A stretch of DNA of 64,000 bases from Pradoshia sp. D12 (GCF_008935075.1 NZ_CP044545.1:2011501-2075500), one strand, 5' to 3'. Shown: positions 43,751 through 53,471, counted from the stretch's first letter. Made by a program: numbers and translations. Notes: generated by a model from the sequence alone, not told the origin.

Positions 43751-44421
43751 TCAATTGCTTCTCCGGTTCAACGCTCGTTCAATCTTCTGCCGATCCACAT
43801 CTTCCACCCAATCCTTATGTTGTTCATATAGCGGGCGCAGTCGTTCAGCGTCTATAGCAATAACCTCACACCCACGGTCATCATAGACAAATAAAATAAG
43901 GTCTTTAGTGATGTTCACTAAGAAGACATCCGGATAATGAATGGCGTCCCCTCCGAATCTTGGCTTTAGAGGAAAATCTTCGTGAGTTGCTGCTTTTAAT
44001 AATTCAGTTATGCGTATGTCTTTTGTTTTACACAATAAGGAAAATTGCTGCGTTTCATATTCTTCTTCATCTAACTCAAAAGGATATGGACATGTTCTCA
44101 CCTGAATATGATTTAAAGAATTTCTATACTTTAGAAAAGGTTCATATACCTTCAACTTTCTCGTATGCTTTACATTAGTTTTATACGTGTACATATTCGT
44201 TACAAGGAATACGTCATCATATTGCTCAAATAATTGATTAAAGATCGTATCAAGTTGCTTGTACACTAGCCTAAATCTTTCACAATTTAGTTCACCATTT
44301 TTTTGAACTGATAATTAGTGCCACCGAGCGTAAAGTGGATTCCTATGTCCCATTGATTATATATACTTGGCATTAATTCGATAGATGGAAATTTCTCCTT
44401 CAGATAGTCTATTACTTTCAA
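43751..44421 (-). pseudogene. DUF3885-family gene with a frameshift in a poly-A run
   Basis: The first part (TTG at 44421, preceded by AGAGAG) encodes about 40 residues: KVIDYLKEKFPSIELMP, then QWDIGIHFTLGG, matching the DUF3885 N-terminus. At a run of seven A (T7 on the plus strand at 44298-44304) the frame closes within three codons. In the neighbouring frame the protein continues NGELNCERFRLVYKQLDTIF and runs to 43751, with the DUF3885 core YPDVFLVN..YDDRGCEVIA..LRPLY. One extra A would join the two. The downstream part alone could start at an ATG at 44266 (171 residues), but would lack the conserved start. Function of the family unknown. Confidence 0.75.
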
Positions 44422-44515
44422 AGATTGATTCTCTCTTTCTATTATTAAGTGTATGGCCAATCTTACTAATTAAATAGAATTATTAATTCGGGTCTATTAT
44501 GCCGTAGAAAAAAAT

Positions 44516-45760
44516 TTACTCACCTGTTAATCCGGTTCCTTTTACATATTGAGAAGGTGTCATAGATGTAATCCGTTTAAAAATCCTACTAAAGTAATTT
44601 ACATCATTAAATCCAACTAGGTAAGCAACATCTGTGATTGACATATTTCCATTTAATAAATATAACTTGGCCGCCTCTATTCTTTTTAAATTGATGAAAT
44701 CGGTGATACTTTTGCCTGTCTCCATTTTAAATTTTTTTGATAAATGTGATGGATTCACATGAATAGACTCTGCTATTTCATTAAGCATCAAAGGGCTTTC
44801 CAAATTGAAATTAATATATTGCACAGCGTTTTTGACGATTGGACTAAACTTTCGTGTTGAGAACTCATTAACGAGTTCACAATATGCATCAAGCATACTC
44901 CTAATAAGCTTGTGTAAATATGGTAGATTATCTGCTCTTTCAATCAGAATAGCATATTTTTCTGATACATCATGTAAATAAACCGGATGAACTCCGCCTT
45001 TTTCAGCAGCAATTCTAAATAATGTATTCTGAACAAACGTTAAATTTTTAGTCGATCGAATTGGATTTTCCGGAACTCTATTTTTTAGATGTACATCAGT
45101 TAAACCCGTTAATTGCTTTAATGCCCCTTCCTTATCCCCTCTTGCAATGGCATCTATAATTCTTTTTTCTATTTTATAACGGTGTTCAATGATCTTTTCA
45201 CGATCCTCTTCTTCATCCTGAATAGGTTTTACTGGATTACTTTGTTTATTAAAAGTCGGTGTAACCAGCTGTGATGACGAAATATAGTTGTGAGGACACA
45301 AATTTACTAATAACTCTCCAATACTTCTTATTTCTTCCTGACTTAGGATTGATAAAGTCTCGTAGAAATCTTGATATTGCTTTCTGTCACTAATGGGTAA
45401 ACTTTGAGAGGAGATAATTTGGCTGATAAATAAATCTGAAGGTAAATCAGACAAAAAAGGGCCAACCATCACTGTGCCTGCATATTGATCATCTTTCCAT
45501 ATTCCAGCAAAAATACATTCCAATTTAGCCGAATTAATATAATGTAAATATTCATTTTTTTTGCTCGCCTTTAACAATTCCGTGATTGATTTATTTTCCT
45601 CTTCGTTATTTGCCAATCCACTTGGTATCTGGTGTTTTGCCATTAGGATAATTTTATTTCCATCCAGGTCAAGCAGTTTTACATCCAATTTAACAATTGA
45701 ACTGACCAGATTACATAGCTGAGCGTATACTTTTATCTGTTCCTGATTCAATCTAATCAT
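44516..45760 (-). CDS. AraC-family regulator with PocR sensor domain
   Basis: A 414-residue regulator. The N-terminal 150 residues form a PocR-type ligand-binding domain (VKLLDLDGN, then KLECIFAGIW and GTVMVGPFLSD, then NLCPHNYI). A linker follows, and the C-terminal 100 residues are two HTH units of AraC type (LNEIAESIHVNPSHLSKKFK and SITDVAYLVGFNDVNYFSRIFK). It is divergent from the GH2 gene, so it probably activates the GH2-kdgK unit in response to a uronide or uronate. ATG at 45760 is very close to AAAGG; TTG at 45751 would have better spacing, so the start is uncertain by three codons. Confidence 0.9.
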   Translation of the reverse strand: MIRLNQEQIKVYAQLCNLVSSIVKLDVKLLDLDGNKIILMAKHQIPSGLANNEEENKSITELLKASKKNEYLHYINSAKLECIFAGIWKDDQYAGTVMVGPFLSDLPSDLFISQIISSQSLPISDRKQYQDFYETLSILSQEEIRSIGELLVNLCPHNYISSSQLVTPTFNKQSNPVKPIQDEEEDREKIIEHRYKIEKRIIDAIARGDKEGALKQLTGLTDVHLKNRVPENPIRSTKNLTFVQNTLFRIAAEKGGVHPVYLHDVSEKYAILIERADNLPYLHKLIRSMLDAYCELVNEFSTRKFSPIVKNAVQYINFNLESPLMLNEIAESIHVNPSHLSKKFKMETGKSITDFINLKRIEAAKLYLLNGNMSITDVAYLVGFNDVNYFSRIFKRITSMTPSQYVKGTGLTGE

Positions 45761-45794
45761 CCTTTAAAATTCACTTTTTTATTTTCATTATACA

Positions 45795-45808
45795 ATGAAA
45801 ACGCCATC
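45795..45808 (+). promoter_or_regulatory. Candidate CcpA cre site between the AraC regulator and GH2 gene
   Basis: TGAAAACGCCATCA fits the cre core TGNAANCGNNNNCA at every fixed position. It lies upstream of the GH2 promoter, consistent with glucose repression of uronide use. Confidence 0.6.
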
Positions 45809-45869
45809 ACGAACTAAAAATAATACTAAAAAAACAAAAATTGTACGATATTTTTCTAAAATTAATACC

Positions 45870-45875
45870 TATAAT
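45870..45875 (+). promoter_or_regulatory. GH2 gene -10 element
   Basis: A perfect TATAAT without a good -35 at 17 bp; TTGTAC at 45841-45846 is 23 bp away. This is consistent with a promoter needing an activator such as the divergent AraC-type protein. Confidence 0.5.
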
Positions 45876-45876
45876 G

Positions 45877-45947
45877 AAATTAATTCAGTAAACACTATAT
45901 ATGAAGACAATCTGTTCTTATATCCTGATTGTTTACTGAATTAATTT
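45877..45947 (+). promoter_or_regulatory. Perfect 18-bp inverted repeat in the GH2 5' region
   Basis: AAATTAATTCAGTAAACA (45877-45894) and its exact reverse complement (45930-45947) are separated by 35 bp. The left arm begins one base after the -10, so both arms would lie at or after the transcription start and 20 bp before the ATG. They may be paired operator sites for a looping or dimeric repressor, or fold in the mRNA leader. Confidence 0.75.
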
Positions 45948-45967
45948 ATAAACAGGGAGTTCAATAC

Positions 45968-48274
45968 ATGAGAAAAGTAATTAATCTGAATGACGCATGG
46001 AAATTCATTAAAGAAAACGTACAAGATGCAATGAACCAAGTTTATGATGATGCTAATTGGGAGTCCGTAAACGTCCCTCATACGTGGAATGCGATTGATG
46101 GCGCAAATGGATTTGATTTTTATAAAGGAGCATGCTGGTACAGAAAAGAATTTACTGTAGATACTATAAATGCCGGCAATAAAGTGTATATCGAATTTAA
46201 TGGAAGCAATAGTGTAACAGACGTTTATGTTAATGGACAACACCTTGGCCAACATCGTGGCGGTTACTCTATTTTCAGATTCGATATTACAGATGTTGTT
46301 ACTTTCGGAGGTAAAAATACGATTGCCGTAAAAGTCGACAATACAGTTGTTGAAGATGTATATCCTCAAATGGCTGACTTCACTTTCTTTGGCGGAATTT
46401 ACCGTGATGTTAATTTAGTTATTGCTAGCCATGTTCACTTTGATTTAATGGATCATGGTTCCCAAGGTGTTTATATCGTTCAAGACGAAGTGACGAAGGA
46501 ACAAGCATCCATTACCCTAAAAACTAGACTTACAAATGATCATGAAGAAGAGAAAAAAGTTCGTTTATGGGCTGATATGCTTGATGCAGAAGGTAAGACA
46601 GCTGCTTATGGAGCAAAAGAGATTGTTCTTCCAGCAGGACAAACTACTGTTGTTGAATTGCCAATCAAAATCGAAAACCCAATCCTTTGGAATGGCCGTA
46701 AAAATGCCTATATGTATGAAGCTAACCTATCTTTAACAAGCTATAACGATGTAATTGATGAACTTTCCATTCCATTTGGTGTCCGTTACTTTAAAGTGGA
46801 CCCTGAAAAAGGCTTCTTCTTAAATGGAGAACACCTTCGTCTGAATGGGGTTTCCCGTCACCAGGATCGTAAAGATATGGGCTGGGCAATCACTAAAAAA
46901 GAGCACAAAGAAGATATGGAATTTATCAAAGAAGTGGGCGCTACTTCCATTCGTTTGGCCCACTACCAACACGATCAATATTTCTATGATTTATGTGACC
47001 GTGAAGGTATGGTTGTTTGGGCCGAGATTCCGTTTATCTCTATCATGTCCAAGACTGAGCTTGAGGGTATAAACGCTAAACAACAAATGGTTGAGTTAAT
47101 CAGACAAAATTACAACCACCCTTCCATTATGTTCTGGGGTGTTCAAAATGAGATTCAAATTGGCGGTAACAGACCAGAAGTAAGAAAACTTGTTAAAGAA
47201 CTTAATGAGTTAACGAAAAAAGAAGATCCAACACGTTTAACTACACAAGCCAACGTTATGTTTGTTCCTGATACAGATGAATACAACTATATCACCGACA
47301 CGATTGGTTACAATAAATATTACGGATGGTATCAAGGTAAGGCAGAAGATTTTGCTGAGTGGATTGATGCTTACCATGCAACGAACCCACAAGTTAGCCT
47401 TGGTATCTCTGAGTACGGTGCAGAAGGTATTATCCAGTACCATACAAACGATCCAAAAGTAAAAGATTACACAGAAGAATACCATACTCTATATCATGAA
47501 ACTGTATGGAATATATTCGCTGACCGCCCATTCCTTTGGTCAACATATGTATGGAATATGTTTGATTTCGGAGCCAACATTCGTGATGAAGGCGGTGTAA
47601 AAGGCAGAAATAATAAAGGTTTAATGACTTACGACCGTAAAATTAAAAAAGATGCATTCTATATGTACAAAGCAAATTGGTCTGATGAAAAATTCGTGCA
47701 TATTACAAGCAAACGATTTGTAGACCGTGCAGACGAAAAAATTACAGTTAAAGTGTATTCTAACTGCGAGGATGTAACGTTAGTAGTAAACGGGACTACC
47801 TATACAGCAGAACGTAACCGCGCTGCCTTTACCTTTAATGATGTGGCACTGGAAGACGGCATGAATACTGTAAAGGCAATCGGTACATCCGAAGGAAATA
47901 CATTCGAAGATACTGCTCACTTCAATAAAGTGGATGAGCCAAATCCAAGCTACCTAGTTCCAGAAAGTGATGCTGGCGGAGTGGTTGCTAACTGGTTTGA
48001 CATGCCTGATTTAGATGAAGACATGGAAATTGAAGAACTTGTTATCACTGATGATGTATATTCTACTCGCAATACACTCGGTGAGTTATATAAAAATGAA
48101 GAAACTAAGAAAGTATTAGAGAAGTATTTAAAAGGATTCAATGAGGATAATCCAATGTTCGGTATGGCAGAAGGTATGTCAATTGATATGCTGGCATCCA
48201 TGGCGGATGATATATTTACTGAAAAAATGATGTATGCCATTAACAAAGAGTTAATTAAAATTAAAAAAGCTTAA
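45968..48274 (+). CDS. GH2 glycosidase, beta-glucuronidase-like
   Basis: A 768-residue GH2 enzyme: sugar-binding domain (about 1-160), immunoglobulin-like domain, TIM barrel from about 275, acid/base Glu395 in GVQNEIQIGG and nucleophile Glu482 in GISEYGAEG. NNK at 548-550 fits the NxK motif associated with glucuronidases, but similar NDK occurs in related beta-galactosidases, so specificity rests on context: a following KDG kinase and the uxu operon elsewhere. The last 100 residues (from about 660) form a helical extension (YSTRNTLGELY onward) absent from the E. coli enzyme. ATG at 45968 follows GGGAG. No signal peptide, so it is cytosolic. Confidence 0.8.
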   Translation: MRKVINLNDAWKFIKENVQDAMNQVYDDANWESVNVPHTWNAIDGANGFDFYKGACWYRKEFTVDTINAGNKVYIEFNGSNSVTDVYVNGQHLGQHRGGYSIFRFDITDVVTFGGKNTIAVKVDNTVVEDVYPQMADFTFFGGIYRDVNLVIASHVHFDLMDHGSQGVYIVQDEVTKEQASITLKTRLTNDHEEEKKVRLWADMLDAEGKTAAYGAKEIVLPAGQTTVVELPIKIENPILWNGRKNAYMYEANLSLTSYNDVIDELSIPFGVRYFKVDPEKGFFLNGEHLRLNGVSRHQDRKDMGWAITKKEHKEDMEFIKEVGATSIRLAHYQHDQYFYDLCDREGMVVWAEIPFISIMSKTELEGINAKQQMVELIRQNYNHPSIMFWGVQNEIQIGGNRPEVRKLVKELNELTKKEDPTRLTTQANVMFVPDTDEYNYITDTIGYNKYYGWYQGKAEDFAEWIDAYHATNPQVSLGISEYGAEGIIQYHTNDPKVKDYTEEYHTLYHETVWNIFADRPFLWSTYVWNMFDFGANIRDEGGVKGRNNKGLMTYDRKIKKDAFYMYKANWSDEKFVHITSKRFVDRADEKITVKVYSNCEDVTLVVNGTTYTAERNRAAFTFNDVALEDGMNTVKAIGTSEGNTFEDTAHFNKVDEPNPSYLVPESDAGGVVANWFDMPDLDEDMEIEELVITDDVYSTRNTLGELYKNEETKKVLEKYLKGFNEDNPMFGMAEGMSIDMLASMADDIFTEKMMYAINKELIKIKKA

Positions 48275-48288
48275 TTTAAAAAATGGAA

Positions 48289-48319
48289 ATAGCGATCTGG
48301 GTTTATACCCGGTCGCTAT
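48289..48319 (+). terminator. Hairpin between the GH2 gene and kdgK
   Basis: ATAGCGA (48289-48295) pairs with TCGCTAT (48313-48319), with further partial pairing inside; CTTTCC follows. The weak T tract suggests partial termination or an mRNA end stabiliser. Confidence 0.5.
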
Positions 48320-48358
48320 CTTTCCTATATTCTTAGTCAAATAAAGAAGGTGCACGTA

Positions 48359-49360
48359 TTGAAATCAATCATGTTATTTGGTGAAATGCTGTTGCGTTTA
48401 ACACCAACCAATCATCAAATGTTAATTCAGGCAAGCCAGCTGGATATGATGTATGGTGGTTCTGAAGCAAATATTGCTGTCGCTCTCAGTCATTGGGGTG
48501 AAAAAACCTCCTATGCTACTTGCTTACCAGATAATAACCTTGGACTTGCCGCTGTCACACAGTTAAGAAAATATGGTGTAAACACTAATCATATCGTCTA
48601 TAAAGGCAAGAAAATGGGCTTATATTTTGTTGAACAAGGTCATTCCATCAGACCTACAGAAGTCACTTATGATCGCCAAAACTCCGCTTTTGTTGAAGCT
48701 TTGCCAAATGATTATGATTTTGAAGCGATGCTTTCCGAAGTTAAATGGCTCCATGTCAGCGGAATTAGTTTAGGTGCAAGTAAAAATGCACGTGAAACGA
48801 CTATGGAATTGGTCAAGGCGGCAAAACAAAAAGGCATTAAAATCAGCTTTGACTTTAACTATCGTGCAAAATTATGGACATTAGATGAAGCAAGAAAAGC
48901 TTACATCGAAATCCTGCCATATATTGATGTTATTATCGGAAGTTACCTGGACGTTCTAACAATCAGACAGGAAAAAAGAGAAGTTAACACATTCGAAGAA
49001 AAAATCGCTTTATTAAAAGAGTTTCAAAAAGAGTATCAGTTTGACCAAATTTACACAACTGAAAGAAATATTCTTGGTAACAATGTACAAGAATTACGAT
49101 GTGCCATTATAACTGAAACAGAGCACTTCACAGCAGGTCCGGTTAAAGTAAATGTTCTTGATCGAATCGGTACGGGCGATTCATTTGTAGCTGGCGTATT
49201 ATATGGAATCAACAATCAATACAGTCCTCAAGAAATCATTAATTTTGCCCTATCATCATTCGCCTTAAAACATACCATTATCGGCGATTTTCAAATTGCC
49301 AGCAAGGCGGATGTTCAACAATTTGATGTTGAAAATGAAAAAGTAGTTATCAAACGCTAA
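48359..49360 (+). CDS. kdgK: 2-keto-3-deoxygluconate kinase
   Basis: A 333-residue PfkB/ribokinase-family sugar kinase that phosphorylates KDG to KDPG, supplying the aldolase at 6251-6895. The N-terminus FGEMLLRLTP, the substrate GGSEANIAVALSHWG, and the C-terminal ATP/anion-hole motif DRIGTGDSFVAG (catalytic Asp) are clear. TTG at 48359 follows AAGAAGGTG; GTG at 48350 lies inside that site. It lies 84 bp after the GH2 gene with a weak hairpin between. A strong terminator follows. Confidence 0.92.
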   Translation: MKSIMLFGEMLLRLTPTNHQMLIQASQLDMMYGGSEANIAVALSHWGEKTSYATCLPDNNLGLAAVTQLRKYGVNTNHIVYKGKKMGLYFVEQGHSIRPTEVTYDRQNSAFVEALPNDYDFEAMLSEVKWLHVSGISLGASKNARETTMELVKAAKQKGIKISFDFNYRAKLWTLDEARKAYIEILPYIDVIIGSYLDVLTIRQEKREVNTFEEKIALLKEFQKEYQFDQIYTTERNILGNNVQELRCAIITETEHFTAGPVKVNVLDRIGTGDSFVAGVLYGINNQYSPQEIINFALSSFALKHTIIGDFQIASKADVQQFDVENEKVVIKR

Positions 49361-49366
49361 TGAAAG

Positions 49367-49391
49367 CAGGTGCTAAAAAAGCACCTGTTTT
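49367..49391 (+). terminator. Terminator of kdgK
   Basis: CAGGTGC (49367-49373) pairs with GCACCTG (49381-49387), followed by TTTTTC. Confidence 0.85.
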
Positions 49392-49525
49392 TCATTTTCT
49401 CCCCTCTTCTGCTCCCTTTCAATAAAAAGCAATTCTCGAAAAACAAGTTTGAAGATTATGCAATTATGGAGATAGGTATATATATTCTATTAATAGCTTA
49501 TATAGATTTACAGAAAGTGAGTCGA

Positions 49526-51019
49526 ATGTTCATGCCATCTGAAGTACTAACAACTGATTTTTATATTTTAATAGCAGCGATCCTATTAATCCTCGGAATT
49601 CTGTCTACAAAATTCTCAGCAAAATTAGGAGTCCCATCACTAGTCTTTTTTATACTGGTCGGAATGGCCATGGGAAATGATACCTTCGGCGTAATTAATT
49701 TTTCGAATGCAGGATTAGCACAAACGATTGGTGTTCTGGCCTTGATTATTATTTTGTTTGAAGGTGGAATACAAACTAAATGGAAATCATTGCGGCCAAT
49801 TATTCTCCCTTCCCTTTCACTGGCAACCATTGGTGTTTTGATAACCTCTGCAATAGTTACGATAGCAGCTCATTATATTCTTAATGTTGATTGGCTGATA
49901 GCTATGTTATTCGGTTCAATTGTTGGATCAACGGATGCAGCAGCAGTATTTGCTGTATTAAAAGGACAAAACATACAAGACCATTCAGGTAAAACATTAG
50001 AGGCTGAATCTGGTTCCAATGACCCGATGGCAATCTTTTTAACCGTGTCCTGTATTGAAATGATTACCTCTTCTGAAGTAAATGTAGTTAATCTAATTGG
50101 ATCTTTTATTGTCCAGATGGGACTTGGTTTACTGCTTGGATGGATATTCGGGAAAATAGCCGTTGCTGTGCTTAATCGGATCAATTTGGAATCAACTGGC
50201 CTTTACCCTGTTTTCGCTGTTACATTCGCTTTATTAACATACGGTATTACTGCGAATCTAAACGGAAGTGGATTACTGGCCGTCTATGTAATGGCTATTA
50301 TCATTGGAAACTCTGAGGTCGCCTATGAAAAAGCTACACAATTCTTTGCCGAAGGATTTGCCTGGATGATGCAAATTTTAATGTTCATTATATTAGGCTT
50401 ACTTGTTAATCCCGACGATTTATTTTCACTTGAAATTATCTTAAAAGGCTTATTGCTTTCTGTTATTTTAATCCTGATTGCAAGGCCGGCAGCTGTATTC
50501 ATTTCTACTATTAAAATGAATTTCAATTTTAAAGAGAGAGTATTTTTATCCTGGGCTGGCTTAAAAGGCTCCGTACCAATTGTCCTGGCGACATTTCCCT
50601 TACTTGCAAACATTGGAGACAGCCACCTGATTTTTAATGTTGTCTTCTTTGTTGTATTAACAAGTTGTTTAATACAAGGATCCACCATATCCTTCGTGGC
50701 TGGCAAACTTGGATTAGCCGAGCCTGCCAGTGAAACCCCTAAGCATTCACTTGAAATTGTCTCACTGGGTAAGGCCAATGCTGAAATGGTGAAATATCAA
50801 ATGGAACCGGACTCTTTCTTGATTGGGAAAACACTAATTGAAATACCATTCCCTGACCATACATTGGTCAATGCAATCATAAGAGATGACAAATTGGTTA
50901 CCCCTACCGGTGACACAGTGATCAAAGAAGGCGATTTTCTCTATGTATTGACACCTAAGTTAAAAAAACGCAGCGTAAAACAGTTACTGCGAAAGAAAAA
51001 TACTGATAATGAAGAATAA
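49526..51019 (+). CDS. CPA1-family potassium or sodium/proton antiporter with TrkA-C domain
   Basis: A 497-residue membrane protein with about 12 hydrophobic segments of the NhaP2/CvrA type. The ion-pathway region GSTDAAAVFAVLKG (Asp of the ND/TD kind) and ESGSNDPMAIFL (Asn-Asp) are clear. The last 80 residues form a TrkA-C domain (ANAEMVKYQMEPDSFLIGKTLIEI to EGDFLYVLTP), which binds a nucleotide ligand in relatives. ATG at 49526 has AAGTGAG close by; ATG at 49532 is also possible. The open frame upstream of it runs through the kdgK terminator and is not coding. Monocistronic. Confidence 0.9.
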   Translation: MFMPSEVLTTDFYILIAAILLILGILSTKFSAKLGVPSLVFFILVGMAMGNDTFGVINFSNAGLAQTIGVLALIIILFEGGIQTKWKSLRPIILPSLSLATIGVLITSAIVTIAAHYILNVDWLIAMLFGSIVGSTDAAAVFAVLKGQNIQDHSGKTLEAESGSNDPMAIFLTVSCIEMITSSEVNVVNLIGSFIVQMGLGLLLGWIFGKIAVAVLNRINLESTGLYPVFAVTFALLTYGITANLNGSGLLAVYVMAIIIGNSEVAYEKATQFFAEGFAWMMQILMFIILGLLVNPDDLFSLEIILKGLLLSVILILIARPAAVFISTIKMNFNFKERVFLSWAGLKGSVPIVLATFPLLANIGDSHLIFNVVFFVVLTSCLIQGSTISFVAGKLGLAEPASETPKHSLEIVSLGKANAEMVKYQMEPDSFLIGKTLIEIPFPDHTLVNAIIRDDKLVTPTGDTVIKEGDFLYVLTPKLKKRSVKQLLRKKNTDNEE

Positions 51020-51085
51020 TAGTAAGATTAGAAGTTAGTATCCTATTTCAAAACTATGATAGCTTAAAGAACAAAATCTCATCAA

Positions 51086-51120
51086 AAAATGCCTCCTATC
51101 TCAAGGATAGGAGGCATTTT
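51086..51120. terminator. Bidirectional terminator between antiporter and clpE
   Basis: AAAATGCCTCCTATC (51086-51100) pairs perfectly with GATAGGAGGCATTTT (51106-51120). Confidence 0.9.
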
Positions 51121-51122
51121 TA

Positions 51123-53297
51123 TTAGACAGTCACTACTTTTATTTCGTTTTTGATCACTTCTGCTTTAAATGTTCTCTTGTCTGGGTGATTGAAGACACA
51201 ATCCGCAATTCCATCCTCAAGTTGTTCCTGAATAACTCGACGTAATGGACGTGCTCCAAAAGCAGGATTATATCCAAGCTCAGCCAGTTTTTCTTTTACT
51301 TCATCTATTATGGTCAGTTTAAATCCTTCATGATCAAGCATTTCATATAGTTCAGCAAGCATAATATCTACAATTTCAAGTAAGTTTTCTTTTGTTAATG
51401 ATTTAAACTCAATGATGCTATCAAAACGGTTTAAAAATTCAGGCTTGAAGTAGCTGCCAAGAGATTGAAGAATAGATACTTCTTCCTCTACTCCTCCTGC
51501 TCCAAAACCAACTTTCTTAACTTTCTCACCGACTCCTGCATTACTTGTCATGATAATCACTGTGTCTTTAAAGTTTACTGTGCGTCCCTGACTGTCTGTT
51601 AAACGTCCATCTTCAAGGATTTGCAAGAACATGTGCATCACATCTGGATGAGCTTTTTCAATTTCATCCAAAAGAATGATGCTATATGGTTTACGGCGAA
51701 CCTTTTCGGTTAATTGTCCGGCTTCTTCATGTCCGACATATCCCGGAGGAGAACCGATTAATTTAGACACACTGTGTTTCTCCATATATTCACTCATATC
51801 TAAACGAATCATAGAGTCTTTTGTGCCAAACAATTCTTCTGCCAATGCTTTTGATAGCTCAGTCTTCCCAACTCCAGTCGGACCTACAAATAAGAATGAT
51901 CCAATTGGGCGATTTTTGGCTTTTAAGCCGGCACGGCTCCGACGAACAGCTTTCGCCACTTTTTGAACGGCCTCATCCTGACCGATTACTTTATTTTTAA
52001 GTTCCTCTTGAAGCTTATTCATTCGAACAGCTTCATCCTCTTGTAGCTTACCTACTGGTATACCTGTTTTCTGTTCGATGATTTTCTGGATATCTTCTAC
52101 AGTTACCTTCGGCTTTTCACCAGTTCCTGTTTTAAGCATATTTTCAAGTTTTTCTTCTTCGTCTCGAAGTTTGGCAGCCTGTTCATAGGCTTCTGTTTTT
52201 AATGCCTGTTCTTTTTCTTTGTGAATTTGCGCCAATCTTTCTTTTACTGATTCTTCACCTTGATTTTCAATTGTCAAATTCAATTTAGAACCAGCTTCAT
52301 CCATTAAGTCAATGGCTTTATCCGGCAAGAAACGATCTTGAATATAGCGGTGTGACAGTTCTACCGCTGCTTCTAATACTTCATCACTAAATTCAACGGA
52401 ATGGTAGGATTCATATCTTTCTCTTAATCCTTTTAGAATATCTAACGCTTCTGCAGTTGTAGGCTCATTAACCATTACTGGTTGGAAACGTCTTTCAAGT
52501 GCCCCATCTTTTTCAATTTGACGATACTCATTTAATGTTGTTGCACCTACTAATTGTAACTCTCCACGCGCAAGCGCTGGTTTCAGAATATTCCCTGCAT
52601 CCATGGAGCCTTCTGCAGATCCGGCACCTACAAGCTGATGAATTTCGTCAATAAACAGAATCACATTTTTTCTTGTTTGCAATTCTTGAATAAGCTGCTT
52701 CATCCGTTCCTCAAATTGCCCACGAATACCAGTATTGGATACTAAGGAAGCAACATCAAGCAGATATACTTCTTTATCCTTTAGTTTTAAGGGAACATTC
52801 CCTTCCGCAATTTTAATCGCAAGTCCTTCAGCAATCGCTGTTTTACCAACCCCTGGTTCACCGATCAGGACTGGATTATTTTTCGTACGTCTGTTCAATA
52901 TCTCAATTACACGTTTAACCTCTTCTTCACGTCCAATCACTGGATCAATGAGTCCTGCTTTTGCATTATAAGTTAAGTTACGACCGTATTGATCAAGTAA
53001 TCCTCCACCATTAGGCGGCTGTGTTTGTGTTCTGACCTGTTTATGCTGGTTGTGATTTGTCTGGTCCATTGAGCCAGACATATCTGACATAAATGAATCT
53101 CCGTTACCCTGGTTGAAAAATGATTCTAATGTAAATGGCTTAAATGGATGTAAATTCATTCCTCCCATTTGAGCTCCTAATTTATTGCGTTCCTCTTTAT
53201 AGCATGAAGAACACAAATGATGATTTTCCTGATGTCCATTCACCCTTAATTGCATCTGTACAGTTGCTTGGTTTTGTTGGCATTTTTCGCAAACCAT
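51123..53297 (-). CDS. clpE: ClpE ATP-dependent protease ATPase subunit
   Basis: A 724-residue Clp/Hsp100 ATPase that unfolds substrates for ClpP. An N-terminal zinc finger (C3, C6, C29, C32) is diagnostic of ClpE. Two AAA+ modules follow: Walker A GEPGVGKT near residue 143 and GPTGVGKT near 472, with a UVR-type coiled middle segment between them and a C-terminal ClpB-D2-small domain. AAGGAGG precedes the ATG. Its promoter carries CtsR boxes, so it should be induced by heat and protein damage. Monocistronic. Confidence 0.96.
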   Translation of the reverse strand: MVCEKCQQNQATVQMQLRVNGHQENHHLCSSCYKEERNKLGAQMGGMNLHPFKPFTLESFFNQGNGDSFMSDMSGSMDQTNHNQHKQVRTQTQPPNGGGLLDQYGRNLTYNAKAGLIDPVIGREEEVKRVIEILNRRTKNNPVLIGEPGVGKTAIAEGLAIKIAEGNVPLKLKDKEVYLLDVASLVSNTGIRGQFEERMKQLIQELQTRKNVILFIDEIHQLVGAGSAEGSMDAGNILKPALARGELQLVGATTLNEYRQIEKDGALERRFQPVMVNEPTTAEALDILKGLRERYESYHSVEFSDEVLEAAVELSHRYIQDRFLPDKAIDLMDEAGSKLNLTIENQGEESVKERLAQIHKEKEQALKTEAYEQAAKLRDEEEKLENMLKTGTGEKPKVTVEDIQKIIEQKTGIPVGKLQEDEAVRMNKLQEELKNKVIGQDEAVQKVAKAVRRSRAGLKAKNRPIGSFLFVGPTGVGKTELSKALAEELFGTKDSMIRLDMSEYMEKHSVSKLIGSPPGYVGHEEAGQLTEKVRRKPYSIILLDEIEKAHPDVMHMFLQILEDGRLTDSQGRTVNFKDTVIIMTSNAGVGEKVKKVGFGAGGVEEEVSILQSLGSYFKPEFLNRFDSIIEFKSLTKENLLEIVDIMLAELYEMLDHEGFKLTIIDEVKEKLAELGYNPAFGARPLRRVIQEQLEDGIADCVFNHPDKRTFKAEVIKNEIKVVTV

Positions 53298-53377
53298 AGA
53301 TGTATCCTCCTTATAATTCTAAATTTATTTTATCGTTTTACAGTTACTAAACTCATTTGAAAATTGGTCAATTTGAC

Positions 53378-53394
53378 TTTGACTATCTTTGACC
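53378..53394 (-). promoter_or_regulatory. CtsR box 1 of clpE
   Basis: On the minus strand GGTCAAAGATAGTCAAA matches the CtsR heptad repeat RGTCAAANANRGTCAAA at every position. It lies just downstream of the -10. Confidence 0.9.
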
Positions 53395-53402
53395 TTAATT
53401 AC

Positions 53403-53431
53403 ATTATACTCTGACCTTTTTTGACTTTCAA
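53403..53431 (-). promoter_or_regulatory. clpE promoter with CtsR box 2
   Basis: On the minus strand TTGAAA (53426-53431) and TATAAT (53403-53408) are 17 bp apart. The spacer holds AGTCAAAAAAGGTCAGA (53410-53426), one base from the CtsR consensus. Together with box 1 the repressor would cover the promoter on both sides of the -10. Confidence 0.85.
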
Positions 53432-53471
53432 CTATTTTATACCCATTTGTTTATTTTTTAATCATAAAAAA

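Noticed and set aside
45968-48274. Firm naming of the GH2 gene as uidA or as lacZ
   Set aside because: NNK fits glucuronidases but related galactosidases have NDK at the same place; context favours glucuronide, but motif evidence does not settle it.
49370-49525. N-terminal extension of the antiporter frame
   Set aside because: It runs through the kdgK terminator and has no ribosome binding site; the protein is complete from 49526.
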